From contig JAGMVK010000009.1 in the NCBI GenBank assembly GCA_020747065.1, positions 1,178,001-1,242,000 on the forward strand: a stretch of 64,000 nucleotides of DNA. Reading direction: 5' to 3'. This stretch comes from Cadophora sp. MPI-SDFR-AT-0126. Taxonomy: Eukaryota > Ascomycota > Leotiomycetes > Helotiales > Ploettnerulaceae. A model generated the notes under the pieces. The model made no database searches. It was not told the origin of the DNA and saw nothing but the letters and a program-made list of their open reading frames with translations. Each line of letters starts with the position of its first letter. Position 1 is the stretch's first letter. Both the position numbers and the translations under genes were made by a program. Below are positions 45,526 through 59,000 of the stretch, one piece after another.

Positions 45526-45936
45526 CTAATCCGTGCTCTTCGCCTTCTCCTCACAGCACCTCCAAGCCATTAAAAGCGCTCCAGAATCCCAACACAACTG
45601 CAAGCCTACGCGCTTACATAGCCCAAACCCCTCAGTAGGCACGAGAACAAAATCGTGAATCTCATCCATGCCTTTATCTATACATCTATGCTGCACGTAT
45701 AAGGCGAGCATCCCTTCCAATTTGACCCTCGGTGGCAGGCTTTCTCACTATTTCCCCCCAAGATCCCAATAGACATCGAAAGACGGTTTGGCTTCTTCGC
45801 GAGTCTCGAGGCCCGCCAGAATCGGGATTCTCACTACCTGGCACTTTGCGTCCATCATTAAAGCGGCGTGTAGCATCACTTGCTTCAATGTTGACTTCCT
45901 GCAGAGTCGTGTCCACGGAAAGATAAAATGGGTCAA
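45526..45936 (-). pseudogene. Broken ORF with two in-frame stops (TAG-TGA)
   Basis: A minus-strand frame reads protein-like sequence (VRIPILAGLETREEAKPSFD, WDLGGK), hits TAG and TGA back to back near 45750, then continues in the same frame as LPPRVKLEGMLALYVQH and VGLQLCWDSGALLMAWRCC. Both stops could come from single C-to-T changes. No ATG opens the 5' side, so upstream exons are lost or unrecognised. The family is unknown. An unusual intron is the alternative explanation. Confidence 0.35.
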
Positions 45937-46394
45937 CAGACAAGCAACACAGAATGCTCAAACCAACACTCTCGAACATTAGCAATCACCACTTGGGGGG
46001 AAAAGAACATTCAAAAGAACCAAAACATGCATAAAAAGGCTCATCAATACCGCGCTAACAGATACAAGTATGCGTTCTCATCTCATCTCATCTCCTGCAT
46101 AGTTTCCACGTCCAGTTTCAGTCATAAAAGTTTTATTTCATTCTCCCTCCACAAACAGCAAATATGTAGAGAAAGAGAGCGCAAAAAACCGAGACGCAAG
46201 GCCCCGCGAGCTAGCTCAACTACAATATGTGATTGAAAAGCCAAAGCCCGATCAGAATCCCGATATGCCTCCAACTTTTTGGGAATCAAGACCCGCCGTA
46301 CCTAATGGATACCGTACCGTAACTTGCGCCAATATTACCGCCGTCAGAAAGGAGACCCGTGAGATTGTCATCGTCATCAATTACAAGATTCCGT
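45937..46394. other. Intergenic
   Basis: 458 bp holding the 3' UTR of the KH-domain gene. No supported gene. Confidence 0.35.
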
Positions 46395-47929
46395 TTAGAT
46401 GCGGTGTTTTTCGCTCTCTGTGGAGTTTGATTAGAACTTTAATTTCTTTGCAGCAGTGAAGGATTAGACGTACCAAGTCGCGAATAGAGCATGTAGAGCG
46501 CCATTTGATTGCACTCGGCGGTTCCTGTGATGGTGACCAAGCGCTCGTTGCTGTTATCCTGTGGCTCGTTGATCTTGATGACACTACCGCTAAGCTGTCT
46601 GATCTCATTGATCTTCGCGCCTCCCTTGCCAATGATAGCTCCTACCATATCATTAGGAATGAAGATCTGCTGAGTCAGTGGTTGACCGGGAACAACAGGC
46701 GCGGATGGACCACCAGGGCCACCAGGTTGGGGTTGAGCGAAGCCACCATGGTGCGGTTGCTGTGGTTGTTGAGGTCCGACTCCTCCATAGCCTCCAACCG
46801 CAGGCGATCCGCCATAGTGCATTGGAACAGCTGGCTGGGATTGTGGGGTTTGACCATGGGCAGCGTAAGGCTGGCTGTAGCCATGGCTAGGGGTAGGGTG
46901 AGCGCCACGGTCGTGGCGACGGTGATCAGGATGTCCATAGTTTCCACCGGCAGGCTGGGGAACATAAGGTACAACTTGCATGCCACCAGGAACAACGCCA
47001 GCTGGCCCTCCACTACGGGAAGCGTAAGCAGAAGCTGCAGGGCCACCGAATCGCTCGGAGAGCTGCTCAAAGAGCGTGCTACCAACATAGTAGGTTGCAA
47101 TGTGAACGGCATCCGCAACACCAAGGACGACCAGAGAACGCTCAGTTGAGAGTGGGAGGCATGAGTCGGAAGCATTGAGACGGGCACCTGAAGCCTCTTG
47201 AATTTCACGAATTCTGACACCTCCCTTGCCGATGATGGAACCGATCAAGATGTGTGGAATAAGGAGACGAAGAGGATATGTCTTGGATTGTGTTCCAGAG
47301 GGGTCTTCGAGAGGTTCATTGTTAAGTGTACGGATGATGAGACCAAATGCCTGAAAAAATTAGCTTAGTTGAGACTTCTTTGAGAATAAATTTACCTTTG
47401 CAGCAGCATCAACCACACCACTGACTGTAAGGATTCGCTCGACTGCACCCTTCTGATAATCACTTACGGTGCACTTGGCACCAGACATCTTTCTGATCAA
47501 GGACACATTCTCCCCGCCCTTGCCAATTACTGTAGCTGCCTCGGCGCTAGTAATGACAGCTCTAATGTGGATCCAGCCGCTCTCATCATGCTGAAGGTGC
47601 GATCCGCCTGCCGGTAGGTCTCGTGAGGATGTAGTGGTGCTCTCAATTGAGTGTGCAGTGGCATCTGGGATGACGGTATCTCCTTGGCCATCCTTTGCCT
47701 CGACTTTTGTGCCGTTTGTCGACTCTGTCTTTGTCTCTCCATTCGAGCTGACAACTGGTGGCTCTGGAATTTCGGCTACAGCCTTGTGCTCCTCGTCATC
47801 GCCCTTGACAACCTTGTCGAGTGCAGGGCGCTTTGCTTCAGGTTGGTCGTTTGGGGCGGATGGAGAGGAAGGATCTTCGAGAGGACGCTTTGTCGACTGG
47901 GTGGGAGCTGCTGTAGGTGAGGCAGACAT
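46395..47929 (-). CDS. Triple KH-domain RNA-binding protein (Rnc1/PBP2-like)
   Basis: Exons 47396..47929, 46474..47350 and 46395..46417 give 477 residues. The last intron (GTACGT donor, CTAAT branch) leads to a tiny terminal exon encoding ESEKHRI; reading through would give an unrelated tail. After an acidic disordered N-terminus come three KH domains with the GxxG signature: VIGKGGENVSLI (about residue 135), IIGKGGVRIREI (about 220) and IIGKGGAKINEI (about 420). A long Gly/Pro/Gln/His-rich linker separates the second and third. These bind single-stranded C/U-rich RNA; fungal relatives regulate mRNA stability. No signal peptide. It is divergent with the CENP-K-like gene, sharing a 1.1-kb promoter region. 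Confidence 0.92.
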
Positions 47930-49066
47930 CTTGATTCGTTGCTATGGGTTAATCTCTTCACTTAAGAGGGAAAGTGGTCGGGAAGGAGGTCGAGAACAGG
48001 TTTGGATTGGATTGATTGTTCGTTATGTACACCTGGGGTTCTTCGAAAGAAAACGTGCTGGTGTTGGTGAATCGGGTAGAGGGAGAGCGCGCGTGCTTTG
48101 ACTTGATTTGACGGGAACTGCTGAGAACAGAAGATTGGACTGAGTGGTGGTCGTGTAGGAAGGGAGCGGGGAAGATGGTGAAATCAAGGAGGCAGGTCTT
48201 TAAGATCTGACGGCCCTTGAAGAAGAGGAAGGAGGTTGTGTTGAGGCGTACGATGAAGGTGATGATATGATGGTAGGTAGGTAGGCAGGCAGGTAGATGG
48301 GTATTGTGAGGAATGACGAAGTAAGTGGTTGATGGGAATTTGAATCCGTGTCTGGGACAGAAAAGCAGTACGGTAGAGTAGAGACCTATCCTCAAACCTT
48401 TTGGTCCTTCAGCGACAACCAACTGGGGTGCTGCTGTCTGCTCTTTGTTCTTTCTTGCTTGCTCCTGATCGTCTCGTCTTGCCTCGCCTGAGCTCGTCAG
48501 GTGTTTTCTGTTGTGGTGTTCGGCGGGGGTTGATTGCTTAATTGGTGTGTTTCTGTTTCGTTTCGGGAGGGGGGATTCGAAGGGGGTGTGTCGTGGACGA
48601 AGCTTCTTTCGCTGATCCGCGAATAAGGTAGAAGTTGATGTGGTGAACGCGAGGAAGTGTCAAACACAACACGAGTCGTTTGTATTGTATGTAGTGGTGT
48701 TGTGGAGTAGAGAAGAAGTCGAGATGTTGATGTTGTCGATGAAAAGGAGAGAATGAGGGATGGAAGAAGGGAAGGCAGCTTAGCTCCAGAGTTGGAGGTC
48801 GAGCGAGCCGACGGCACTTGCGACCAAGCGATTTTGTGCTTTGAGCCAAGCATATGGGTCACGTGTTCTCCATTCTCTTTCAAACGCGCTAAAAGTAGTC
48901 GCGTAAGACATGGAGGAGCAAAAGAGGGACAGAAGATCAAACTTGTCGACCGAGAGCCGACTCAAGATCCCAGCAATCCAGTACAATAAAGACTCTTTGA
49001 TGTCTTCTGTATTGTTCTATATTTGGAAATACCAATAACCATCTCTTGTGCTAATTCTCCTCTCTT
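47930..49066. other. Divergent promoter region, KH gene and CENP-K-like gene
   Basis: 1.1 kb between two divergent starts. It is pyrimidine-rich, with AGGT/AGGC tetranucleotide repeats near 48272-48298. Open frames of 100-150 codons are low in complexity and judged to be leader/promoter sequence. Confidence 0.5.
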
Positions 49067-50144
49067 ATGAACACGGCCCCAAGAACTATGGAGGATCTAC
49101 AGCTGCAGCGCAATGCAAGCTCCTATGCAACTCGTCTTGACAGGACCCTCAATGCGCTTCGTGCCAGAGTGAAGGAGCAAGAGTCGCTCCTGGAAGAGGT
49201 GATTATACTGTTAACTAACTTGGAGAAAACGCCAGCTGACGTTTATACAGCTTCGAGCATCTGCGTCTTCGTCCACCTCCATTCCTCAGACTGAACCTTC
49301 AGCAGATCCCAAGAGCCATTTACAGTATCTTAGGGCTCTCAAGTCTGCCTACGAGTCTCTCGCCCCATCACTGCCATGGCTACTTCCGCGCGACTCCCTC
49401 GTTCCGGGTCTACTCGCCTTGCGGGACACCGACAGAGTTGCGAACGGCAGCGAGGAAGCTATAGCCAAGAAGGAAGTCCAACTCAAAGCTACACAGCAGC
49501 GACTAGAACAGGAACAGGGAGATCTCAACGATGCCAAATTAATGCAGGCCGAGATGGAGGGAAGGATATCAACGCTTGAAGAGCAAATAAATGAGCGAAC
49601 ACAACAGTCACCCAGTCAGATTGCCAAAGAAATGATTCGGGCAATGAAGAAAAGGAAACAATATTACGATACGGAGACGGGAAAGCTAGTGAAAGCATTC
49701 AATGCATTTATCGACGATCATCTTGCGACGATGCTTGCTGTTGAAGAGCTGGGGGGTCCTATTGTTGGGGAAGTGCCGAAAGTCGATGAGGATATGCTGG
49801 AAGGTGGGTTCAGTACACAAGGAAAGCCGAAGAAGATGAAAACTAGCGAAGACAAGCGGCAACGTCGTATCGATCAGATCTGGGGACCAAGACCTGTCGA
49901 GGATGATGATGCAAAGGAGCCATGGGACGAAAAGCGTGCAGCAGCTGCAGAGATGCGAGACTTGACCGAGGAGCTTCTGAACAGTCTAGTTGATGCTGAG
50001 GGACACGGCCCTGGTGCGTATGTTGATCTCCAGAGGGAATCTGCCGCTGCCAGATTTCTTGTCAGGTCGAAGGTGGCACAATTCCACCCAAGGGACGCTC
50101 GGAAGCTTCGATTGATCGACTTCGGAGGTGAAATAGACGACTGA
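49067..50144 (+). CDS. Coiled-coil protein, probable CENP-K-like kinetochore subunit
   Basis: Exons 49067..49198 and 49251..50144 give 341 residues. The protein is mostly coiled coil: a heptad-rich N-terminal helix (LDRTLNALRARVKEQESLL), a Leu-rich segment (LPWLLPRDSLVPGLLALRD), then long Glu/Gln/Lys helices (AIAKKEVQLKATQQRLEQEQ). The C-terminal half has FIDDHLATMLAVEELGGP, RQRRIDQIWG and KVAQFHPRDARKLRLIDFG, which I associate with fungal proteins annotated as centromere protein CENP-K (Sim4-type). In that family it belongs to the inner kinetochore (CCAN). The assignment rests on remembered sequence pattern, so a different coiled-coil role remains possible. The start codon at 49067 could instead be the Met seven codons downstream. 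Confidence 0.55.
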
Positions 50145-50748
50145 TTTAATAATTTGACTGCTTGGGACCAAGAGCTGCCTTCCTATCCCAGAGGTGTCCA
50201 CAAACACCAGAAACTGAATATTTGCCGATTCTCTAAAAAATCTATTCCAGGTTACAAGTCTTTTAGCTTCCTCTGAAAGCCCGAAGTCGAGAAGCAGGTG
50301 CAATGCAAAGTTGGGAGGTCTCACGTAATGAAACTGGTAGGTAGGTAATGAGCTGCTTTGTCTCTGTGGAACTGCAAGGTATTATGCGAGATGCCGTTGA
50401 AATATTCCGAGATATTGAACGGAAAGTTCCCAGGAATATATGTGTTATCTCGTCAAAGATCTATCATATCTCTATCGCTCTTCCGATCACCATCGGTAAA
50501 CCGTCGGAGCACCCACTCTTGAACCTTATGTGAACTTACTTTCTATGTGTCAAAGCCATGCATTTCCATTCCGATGTTTGTTAAGAATTACGTTTCTTGA
50601 TATTTACTATAAATCACATTCAAGCCCTCGTCAATTTTCTCCAGGTCTATTGTTCGCTTGGTTAGTCTTGGTCTTGCACACGCCATCCTTGAGGCAAGTC
50701 TCTTAATACTCGTTGGCAAACATCAACCCAATCTCAAGTTCAATCACA
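50145..50748. other. Intergenic
   Basis: 604 bp between two plus-strand genes. The amidase promoter is expected here. Nothing else recognised. Confidence 0.4.
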
Positions 50749-52446
50749 ATGATAGAACCATACCGTCTTACAGCAAGCGAAGCTCTGCCACTCCTAAAAT
50801 CAGGCGAACTCACAGTCGAAGCCTACGCCAAATCGCTCCTCGCTCGAATCAGGCAGCGTGATCACGTGGTCAAAGCTTGGGCATACCTTGATCCAGATTT
50901 CGTCCTCGAGCAAGCCAAAAAGCTTGATCAAATTCCAGCTGGGGATAGAGGTCCATTACATGGTATTCCTGTTGGCGTGAAAGATGTAATCTTCACGAAA
51001 GGTACGTTACCCTCCTCATCTTTTGCTTTCCCTCACCTCCAGGAGAGTTTGGCAGTTAACATGATGGATTAGATATGCCGACTGTGTTCAACTCTGATAT
51101 ATACAGAGATTGGCCGAAGCAACTCGTCGACGCTGCGTGTATCATCACCCTACGTGCTTCTGGTGCTCTTATTTTCGGGAAGACAACGACGACCGAATTC
51201 GCTACGACGACTGTCGGTGGGCCATCGACTAACCCACATGACGAGAGTCGAACTCCTGGTGGATCATCGTCTGGATCGGGAGCTGCTGTTGGCGATTTCC
51301 AGGTAATGACTTTTCGTACCAAATCAGGTCTCGAACTGACACTTTAAGATTCCCCTTGCTCTCGGTACACAAACCGGGGGGAGTACGATCCGCCCTGGTT
51401 CTTACAATGGCATCTACGCCTTTAAAGTATGCCCTCCGCAACTCTTGCAGGTGGGAATTTTGAACTAACGCCCCCAAGCCAACATGGAACGCCATCTCCC
51501 GTGAAGGTCTCGCAATCTACTCCCTCACACTCGACACACTCGGTCTTTACGCCCGTTCAATCACTGACCTACAATTGCTTTCCACCATCTTCCGCCTCTC
51601 CGACGACACACCCATCCCATCCTCGCCGTTCCAGCTCCAAGGCTCGAAAATCGCATTCGCAAAAACGCATGTCTGGCCTAAAGCTGGGCCTGGTTTGGAA
51701 GCTGCTTGGGAGAAAGCGAAGACACTGTTAGAGAGTAAGGGGGCAGTGGTGGAGGAGCTGGAGATGCCAGAGGAGTTTGGGAATATTACAGAGTGGCATG
51801 ATAGGGTCTGTAAAGGGGAAGGAAGGAGTAGCTTTTTGGGGAGTAGGTTTGGCTGTTTCCTGTTACCCTTCGTTTTCCTTTTCATGTGCGTATTTTACGT
51901 CCGAGATGTTAACGCCACACCCAGATTACCTCCTCGCTAAAGATAAACTCGACCCCCTCATCCAAAACCAAGTCGAAAACGCCTCCAACCTGTCACGCAA
52001 AGCCCAACTGGAGGCCTACGACGGTTGTGCAAGGCTCCGTCCCATCTGGGACGATATCGCATCTAGATACGATGCTGTCCTAACACCCAGTGTGCCCGAT
52101 GAGGCACCCTTGGGGATCAAGTCTACTGGTGACGCTGTAAGCCTTCCTCTCTTATTCATCCCTTCTCACCCTCGTATTTCCCCTTCATTTCGCCCCCTCA
52201 CAAGCATTCGCCACGTTCTTTCAAATCTCGAATGCTAAGATAAGATTCCAACAGTCTTTCTGCTCCATGTGGACAATTCTCCACGTCCCCGCCCTTAATA
52301 TCCTAGGCTTTGCGGGCGAAAACGGCCTTCCAATCGGATTGACGCTGGTTGGTGCTAGGTATCATGATTTATATGTCTTGTATGCAGGGAAGGCTATTGG
52401 AGAGGTTTTTGAGAGGGAAGGTGGATTTGTGTCGAAGATTCTTTAG
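50749..52446 (+). CDS. Amidase signature family hydrolase
   Basis: Six exons (50749..51001, 51073..51302, 51349..51426, 51479..51842, 51925..52136, 52255..52446) give 442 residues, all phases consistent. The Ser-cisSer-Lys catalytic set is present: Lys78 in GIPVGVKD, the cis-Ser in TPGGSSSGSGAA and the nucleophile Ser in QTGGSTIRPGSYNG. The C-terminal GLPIGLTLVGARYHD motif is also typical. The family hydrolyses amides, with very varied substrates. No signal peptide, so probably cytosolic. The stop is only about 115 bp from the edge of the transposon nest, so insertion occurred just beyond the gene. It appears intact. Confidence 0.9.
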
Positions 52447-52560
52447 ATTTTTAGGGTCTGAAAGTCTTGAGGTTGGAGGAATCGAGGATGTAGAAATAGA
52501 CCTCGTTGTCGTTCGCTTTCTGTCTTTACTTGTTCTTCTAAGAGAGGCACCTTCAAAGTA

Positions 52561-52632
52561 TCCCCTCAAGCGGTGATTCGGTAACGCCTTTTAGCGTCTT
52601 AGCGGCCAAGATTCTTACCAAAAATCAAGGGG
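52561..52632 (+). repeat. Left terminal inverted repeat
   Basis: Matches the reverse complement of 62436..62499 over the first ~15 bp exactly and with small gaps after that. It marks the outer end of the DNA transposon next to the amidase gene. Confidence 0.8.
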
Positions 52633-54460
52633 ATTCAGAGAAATACCACAACGCTTCTATAATTGATTATGATACCGGGCAAAGCAAGTGCTATCTTTAT
52701 AGAGTGCGACCTTATAGACTTTACAGTTAAATATTAAAGCTTTTTAGTATCCGGATCTTATTTAATTTACAGGTATATTTACGGAAAGCTTCCTAAGTAC
52801 TTTTCTCCGTACCTTTCTAAAAACCCCCTCTTTTATATAAACTATATAATTCCTCTTACTTTTAAAATATTACAGTATATACTCGGTCTCCTAGCTAGCC
52901 TTTAGAGGCTCTTTAATAGTGGAAATTAAAATTAATTTACGTTTTTTACAGTTTTCCTTAGTAAGAGTAAAATAATAGCTAAAAACCTTCGTTCTAAACG
53001 CTATCTGATTAATTCACTTATCCTCTAGGGGTACTTAAGAGTATAAACTAAGTAAGTAGGTATTAGTAAGAGCTATATTAAGTAGCTATATAACGAGCGA
53101 TTAATAGTTACTTCTTCAATAAAGCTTTTCAAGAGTATTTAGCCTCTTAAGTTGATTTCCTTAATTTATAGTACTTATTTAATAGTTATATAAGTCTTTG
53201 TACTTAGGAATTGCAAGTATAGTACAAGTATTTAGTCTAAAAGGCTTTTAAGCTATCTTTATCGTAGAGGAGGTCTCAGATAGGCGTTTCCGGAGCCTCT
53301 TAACTGTACTCTCTCTAATAGTAATTGTAGATATCAATAGTACTAAAGCATTATTTTTTCACGCTATTATATTAATTAGGTTATCTTCCGTTACTTCCGT
53401 ATATAATATACCCTAAAGTATTCAATCTTATACCTTATTTTTTGCCTTTATCTTAGAGAACCGCTTTAAAATACCGGATTTTATAGTATACGTGCTAGTT
53501 ACACCCTAGCCGCGTATTCTCTTATATTTAAGTAGCTTAGTAATCATAAAAAGATTATTTAAGTAAACTAGAAAGCCTTAGCCTTGATTTAGGAGCCTTT
53601 CTATAAGGTAGGTATAAACCGCAGATATAAAATTAGCACTGAATTCCTTAGATTAAGGGATATTCTAAGGCTTATATAACGTATCCGGATTAGTCGTTTT
53701 CTTCCCTTTTCTATAGAAAATCCAGTCTAAAAAGAAGCTCTCTTATATAAGGACTTAGATCTTATAACCTCAGTTAATCAGCTTTCTAGGTATTTTTAAT
53801 ATATTAAGAGAGCAGCCTTAAAATCAAACTATAGCTTCGTTAATAGCTACGTCTTACCCTGCGATTTATAAGGTATAAGATACCTCTTAAATATAACTAT
53901 TCAAGGGCTCTAATTACCTATAGGATTAGTAAAGTACTTAAGTATAAAGAAGGAAGCCTTACTTAGTTAAAAACAGCCCTAAAAACATAATCCGGATCTG
54001 TAGTATAGAGGCGCTACGAGGTATAGATTACTTTATATCTCTAAAGGCTTATAATACTTAAAACCAGGTAATTCAACTATTAATTACTCTATACTTTCTA
54101 ATAATCCTTCGCCTAATTTTCTTAATAGATTTCTATATATATATATACTAAGGTATTTATATGCTTTAGGTATAATTATTAAATACTAACAGCGAATCCG
54201 AGTATACGGACTAAGCTTTAGATCGTTGATTTACGCCTGAATCTTAAGCTCTATATACTAATTTATATACTTATAGATAATCCGAATCTATTCCTTAGGA
54301 AAAAACAGTAAAAATAGCCCTTAGGCGTCGATAGAGGTAATACCTGGAGGAAGAGAAATCAAGGGGGGAAAGTAGAGTAAATCTATAGGAATAAACCTCG
54401 TACCGACTCGCTCTTCAGGTAGTAAATTAGAATAAGTAGTTATAGGATTAATAAAATCAG

Positions 54461-54675
54461 TATTAGTCCACAGGCCTATACAGGACATGTCTCAGCTAGA
54501 ATAGGGAGTAGGACCACTTACGAAGGCGATTTAGTAGTATTTTAGAGGCAGTATATAGTCTAATATCTCTTGCCTCTTCTTAGAAATACATAGATTTTCC
54601 ATACTATTAAGCTTAATATATATATACATGATATTTACATTTAATTTTTAGCTTATATTTAGTATTAAACTAATA
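54461..54675 (+). repeat. 5' LTR of the Copia element
   Basis: 215 bp, starting TATTAGTCCACAGG (a RIP-mutated TG start) and ending AACTAATA. It is more RIP-mutated than the 3' LTR. Confidence 0.85.
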
Positions 54676-55759
54676 CTAATTAGTAATTAATACGTACTAT
54701 AGAGTAGATAAGTCATAGTAAGAAAAGTAGCGACTTTAATATTAAGTACTTAGCTATATTTAATAGGTAACTCTTTAAAACTAAATTAATAAGTAGTAAT
54801 TTAAGAGTAAGGAATAAGTATTATATTTAGATTATAAATCGTATATACTTATATATATAATAATAGTAATGATTCCTCTTTAATAATTATTAAGTTAATT
54901 ACTTAATTCTAGCTAAAGAGCTTTTAAGTAAATAATACTATATCTAGAAGACTACTAATTTAGATATAAACTATAGCTGAAAAAATACTAGCTATTTTAG
55001 ACTAAGAGAAAAGAGTAAAGAGAGAAGAGGAAGTAGTAGAAGTAATATAAATAGAGCTAAAGTTAGTAGAGGAACTACTAGAGGATCTAATAAAGCTTTT
55101 ATAGGAGTTTCAAAAGCTCTTCTATAATAGTAGTAAAAAGAGTAAGTTCCTTTTCTAAAATTATTAGGAGTACTTTAGAAATTAGTCTCTATTCTATTTT
55201 TCCCGGATAAGGAAATTAAAGTAAATTATACTATAAGATATATTATAAGCTAATAGTATCTATATATAATAGGATAGAGCACTAGTATTTATTACATTAG
55301 CTTAGATAATATAAACTAAAAATAATATTTAACTAAAAAATTAATTAAAATTATAGATTTAAAATACTCTTAAGATAATACTAAACTAAATTTAAAGTAC
55401 TCACTAAGTAACGACCTTAATTATTTAAATACTTTATTAGAGAATACCTCTACTATATTAATATAATAAACTAATAGTAATAATTAATTCTATTAAATTA
55501 ACTCCTCTAAAGGAAGAAAAGGGGACGTGCTAATATATTTAGTTAAGAAGTAATTTCCTAAGGACTGAGGTATCTTAGAGCTTAGATAATTTTACTACCC
55601 TTACTTATATAAAACTTACTATTCTAAATAATAATTTATATAGTATAACACTATTAGTTCATATAAAAAGAAAGTTCTTATTTACCCTTAGAAGAGGACT
55701 TCTAAATATAGTACTAATATAAAGACTAAATAAGAATCTATTACTAAATCTAGTACTAG

Positions 55760-56035
55760 TGTGGAGGGGAGAACCCCAATCCCCCATACGACAAGAGGGT
55801 AGTAAATGCAAGGTATATAAGGTGTAAGGTTCAAGAAATAACAGATAGACTAAATCAAAAGATATCACATATCCAAAGAGTACGAATTATTAATTAGAGA
55901 AAGAAGTGTAAATCCTATCAGAAGGAAAAGTGCTATTATTAATAATAAGATCTCTTAAAGAAGGTCTCAACTTAAGTACAATGCGGAGTGCATAAGTCAG
56001 GTGATAAAAGTTTTACCGAGCCAATCCCCACCACA
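55760..56035. mobile_element. 276-bp non-RIP insertion inside the Copia (MITE or solo LTR)
   Basis: It starts TGTGGAGGGGAG and ends CAATCCCCACCACA, an imperfect terminal inverted repeat that is also TG...CA like an LTR. CTAG flanks both sides (55756..55759 and 56036..56039). Its base composition is normal in the middle of heavily RIP-decayed sequence, so it either arrived after RIP or escaped it. Confidence 0.65.
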
Positions 56036-59000
56036 CTAGTTCTAGATATATACTCGCAAGATAAGTCTTTACTCTTATTTATAGGACCTAAACTTAATAA
56101 ATTATATATAAAGCAGATATAACTGTTCTAGTATATCCAGAATATATTAATATAAGGCTAATCAAAGTCCTTAGTAAGCCTTAGTAAGATATATATAAAA
56201 AAGCTTTAGTATAGTAAGTCTAAAGATTACTTAGATAAGAAGCTATATATCTTTACTAACTTCTATTAGAAAGCTAGCGTTAATTATAATATTTAGTACT
56301 AAGTATTTCCAATAATACTCTAGAACAGAGTAAGTTCGTACTATTATTAGTACCTATAGAATAAAGGGTATAAATTTAATAATCTTATTAAAGTAATACG
56401 TACTAACTTCGAGACAGAAGAGAGAGCTAACTAATTCCTTAGCTACTAGTTTAGCTTGACTTTTTTATTATTTTAAATCAAGCCTTATTAGAAGGGCAGG
56501 CTAATTTTAGCTTAGTTAGAGAGCTTCGCTAAAGAACTATAAAGTATCTAACTTAGCCTTAAAAATAATAATATATGAAATAATAAGATATTATATAATA
56601 AGCTTATATAAGGAGTATTTAGAAACCTATTTTTTAAGATAGCGTTATTTTAAGTACTACTTATATTTCCTATATTAATAGATAGCCTTTATATAGCTTT
56701 AAGTATAGAAATAACTTATAAGTCAGGACTATAAGTAAGAAAATATATTAAGTTAGAGCTAAATCACTATTATTCTTATATAGCGGATAAAAGAGTCTTT
56801 TATTTAGATCGGAGGATAAAGTTTTCAGTAAGTAATAAATATAAAATTAAATTCTAGCTTAAACTAAGTTATATAGGGTATATTATCTATAAGAAGATAG
56901 ATTACTATAGTAACTATTATTCTAATAAGAAGTAGAGAGTATTAAAGGTAAAGTACTTTATTAAGTATAAAGTAGAAAGTATAAAAGTAACTAATAATTC
57001 TTTTAAGGCTTACTTAGTATATACTAAAGGAACCGGATTAAATTTAGATTAGAATTAAGAAAGTCTTAGAATTTAGAAAAATAATCTAGATTCTTAGGAT
57101 TCCGATACTTTATTATATTCTGATAATTTATTAACTAATTCTAATAATAAAAATAAAGATAAAAAGGCTTTCTTTATAATTGTATTTATAGTAAATAAAG
57201 CAGAATATAATATATAAGACGTTATAAAAAGGCTTAATAAATAGAAAGTATTATATATACTAAAGAGTAGAATTCAAAAACTACCCTAAGAAAAAAAGTA
57301 TATAATATAATAAATAGATTAATTCTTTTAGGATCTTCTTATTAATATAGGAGCATTTAGTAAGAATATAAGAGGTATTAATTAATTATATATATTATAA
57401 TAAGTTTGGAATATTAAGTATAATACTAGTTAATTAAGTAGGAGTCAGATCTAATTTAGAACTAGTTCTTATACCTCCCTAGGGATTACTATAATAGATA
57501 CCCTAATTAGGGTTTTAAACTTCTATATTATAGATATAGATGTACTATTCTTAGTATATTTATAATAGCTAGATAAGATAGATATATACTATAATAATCT
57601 ACAGAATATATTAGTTTAAGAAGATAAGAGGTACTTAATTATACGAAAGAAGGAGTACTTATAGCTTCTTTTAGACTAGTATTATTAACTAATTAAACCT
57701 TTAGTTAATATAATTAGCCAGTGCTATTTAATAAAGGCAGAGATTTATTAGCTTCATAAATAATTTAGTTATCTATTAGTATAATATTTGCAGTATTTAC
57801 TAGACTAAGATAGCTATAAGTCTAATTCTAATATCATATTATAAATTAAAGAAATATATAAGTATTACTAGAAATATGTAAATACTCTATATAAATTCAG
57901 ATTTAAACTATAAGATAATATAGACTTTAACTATATAATTTATATTAATATTATATAGTTTAGAGAATAATATATACTTTATATAGTAGATAAGACTATA
58001 GGATTCAGAGCTATAAAGCTACTCTAAAAGTGCCCTAGTTTAGCTATAGCTTAAGCTATTTTCAATATATTTAAGTTAGTATAGATAGATATATATATTA
58101 GACCCCCTAACTTTATTATCTATAATTATAAAACTAACTTTAATTCTACAGAATTTTAGAGTACACTTAGAGCTATAAGAAGCACGCTTAAACTTATCCT
58201 AGTAGAGGCGCACTACTTAATTAGTAAGGTAAAACAATATTATTATCTACTTTAATATACCTATGAAATCGTTATAGAAGAGCACCCTAATATAAGTAAT
58301 AAAAATCGCCTATAGATAGTTATTAAAGCTATTAATAATATAATTAAATTAAATGACTTAATCCCTACACTTCTTATTTTTAGTACCTACCTAAAAATAA
58401 CGAAAATAGATCCTTTAAACCTATCTATTTAATAATATGCAAAAACTATTAAAAGAGCTATAATAAAGGTATACTAAATACATGCGAAACAGTAAGTCAA
58501 TAATATACTAGTAACCTATAATAGCCCTAGTATAACGTATATTTATAATCTTAAGCTTTAAGATTAAGTATTAGTCTAGTATAAAAAAAAGAGATAGAAG
58601 GGACCTTACACTTTTTTAGGAATAGAGAATAAAGTATGTAAAATAGATATAGATAATAGTAAAACACGTATATTTTATTTAATATTAGTATATTTATTTA
58701 AGATAGATATATCTAGTGTTAAATAAAAGAAAGAAAAATTACTAGATATAACCTATAAGCTTAGTTTATTAGTTCGAAAAGCCCCTGAAACTATACTAAA
58801 AGCTCCCTAAATCGCTATTAAAGTTCTATTTATAAAGCTAATCCTAGGACTACTAATAATTAATAATAATTATAATACTAAAGTATTTCTAACTAAGAAA
58901 AAGATAAGAGATTAAGAGCTATTAATTAAGCTACGCGTAAAGAGTAAGATTACTATACTTAGCTTACTATTTCAGTAATCCTAATGAACTAAGTATAAAG

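Noticed and set aside
48497..48940. 147-codon minus-strand frame in the KH/CENP-K promoter region
   Set aside because: Ser/Thr/Pro/His-rich, low complexity and overlapping other frames; typical of pyrimidine-rich leader sequence.
55659..55868. 69-codon minus-strand frame in the transposon nest
   Set aside because: It only reflects the locally non-RIP insertion; the frame spans the insertion boundary.
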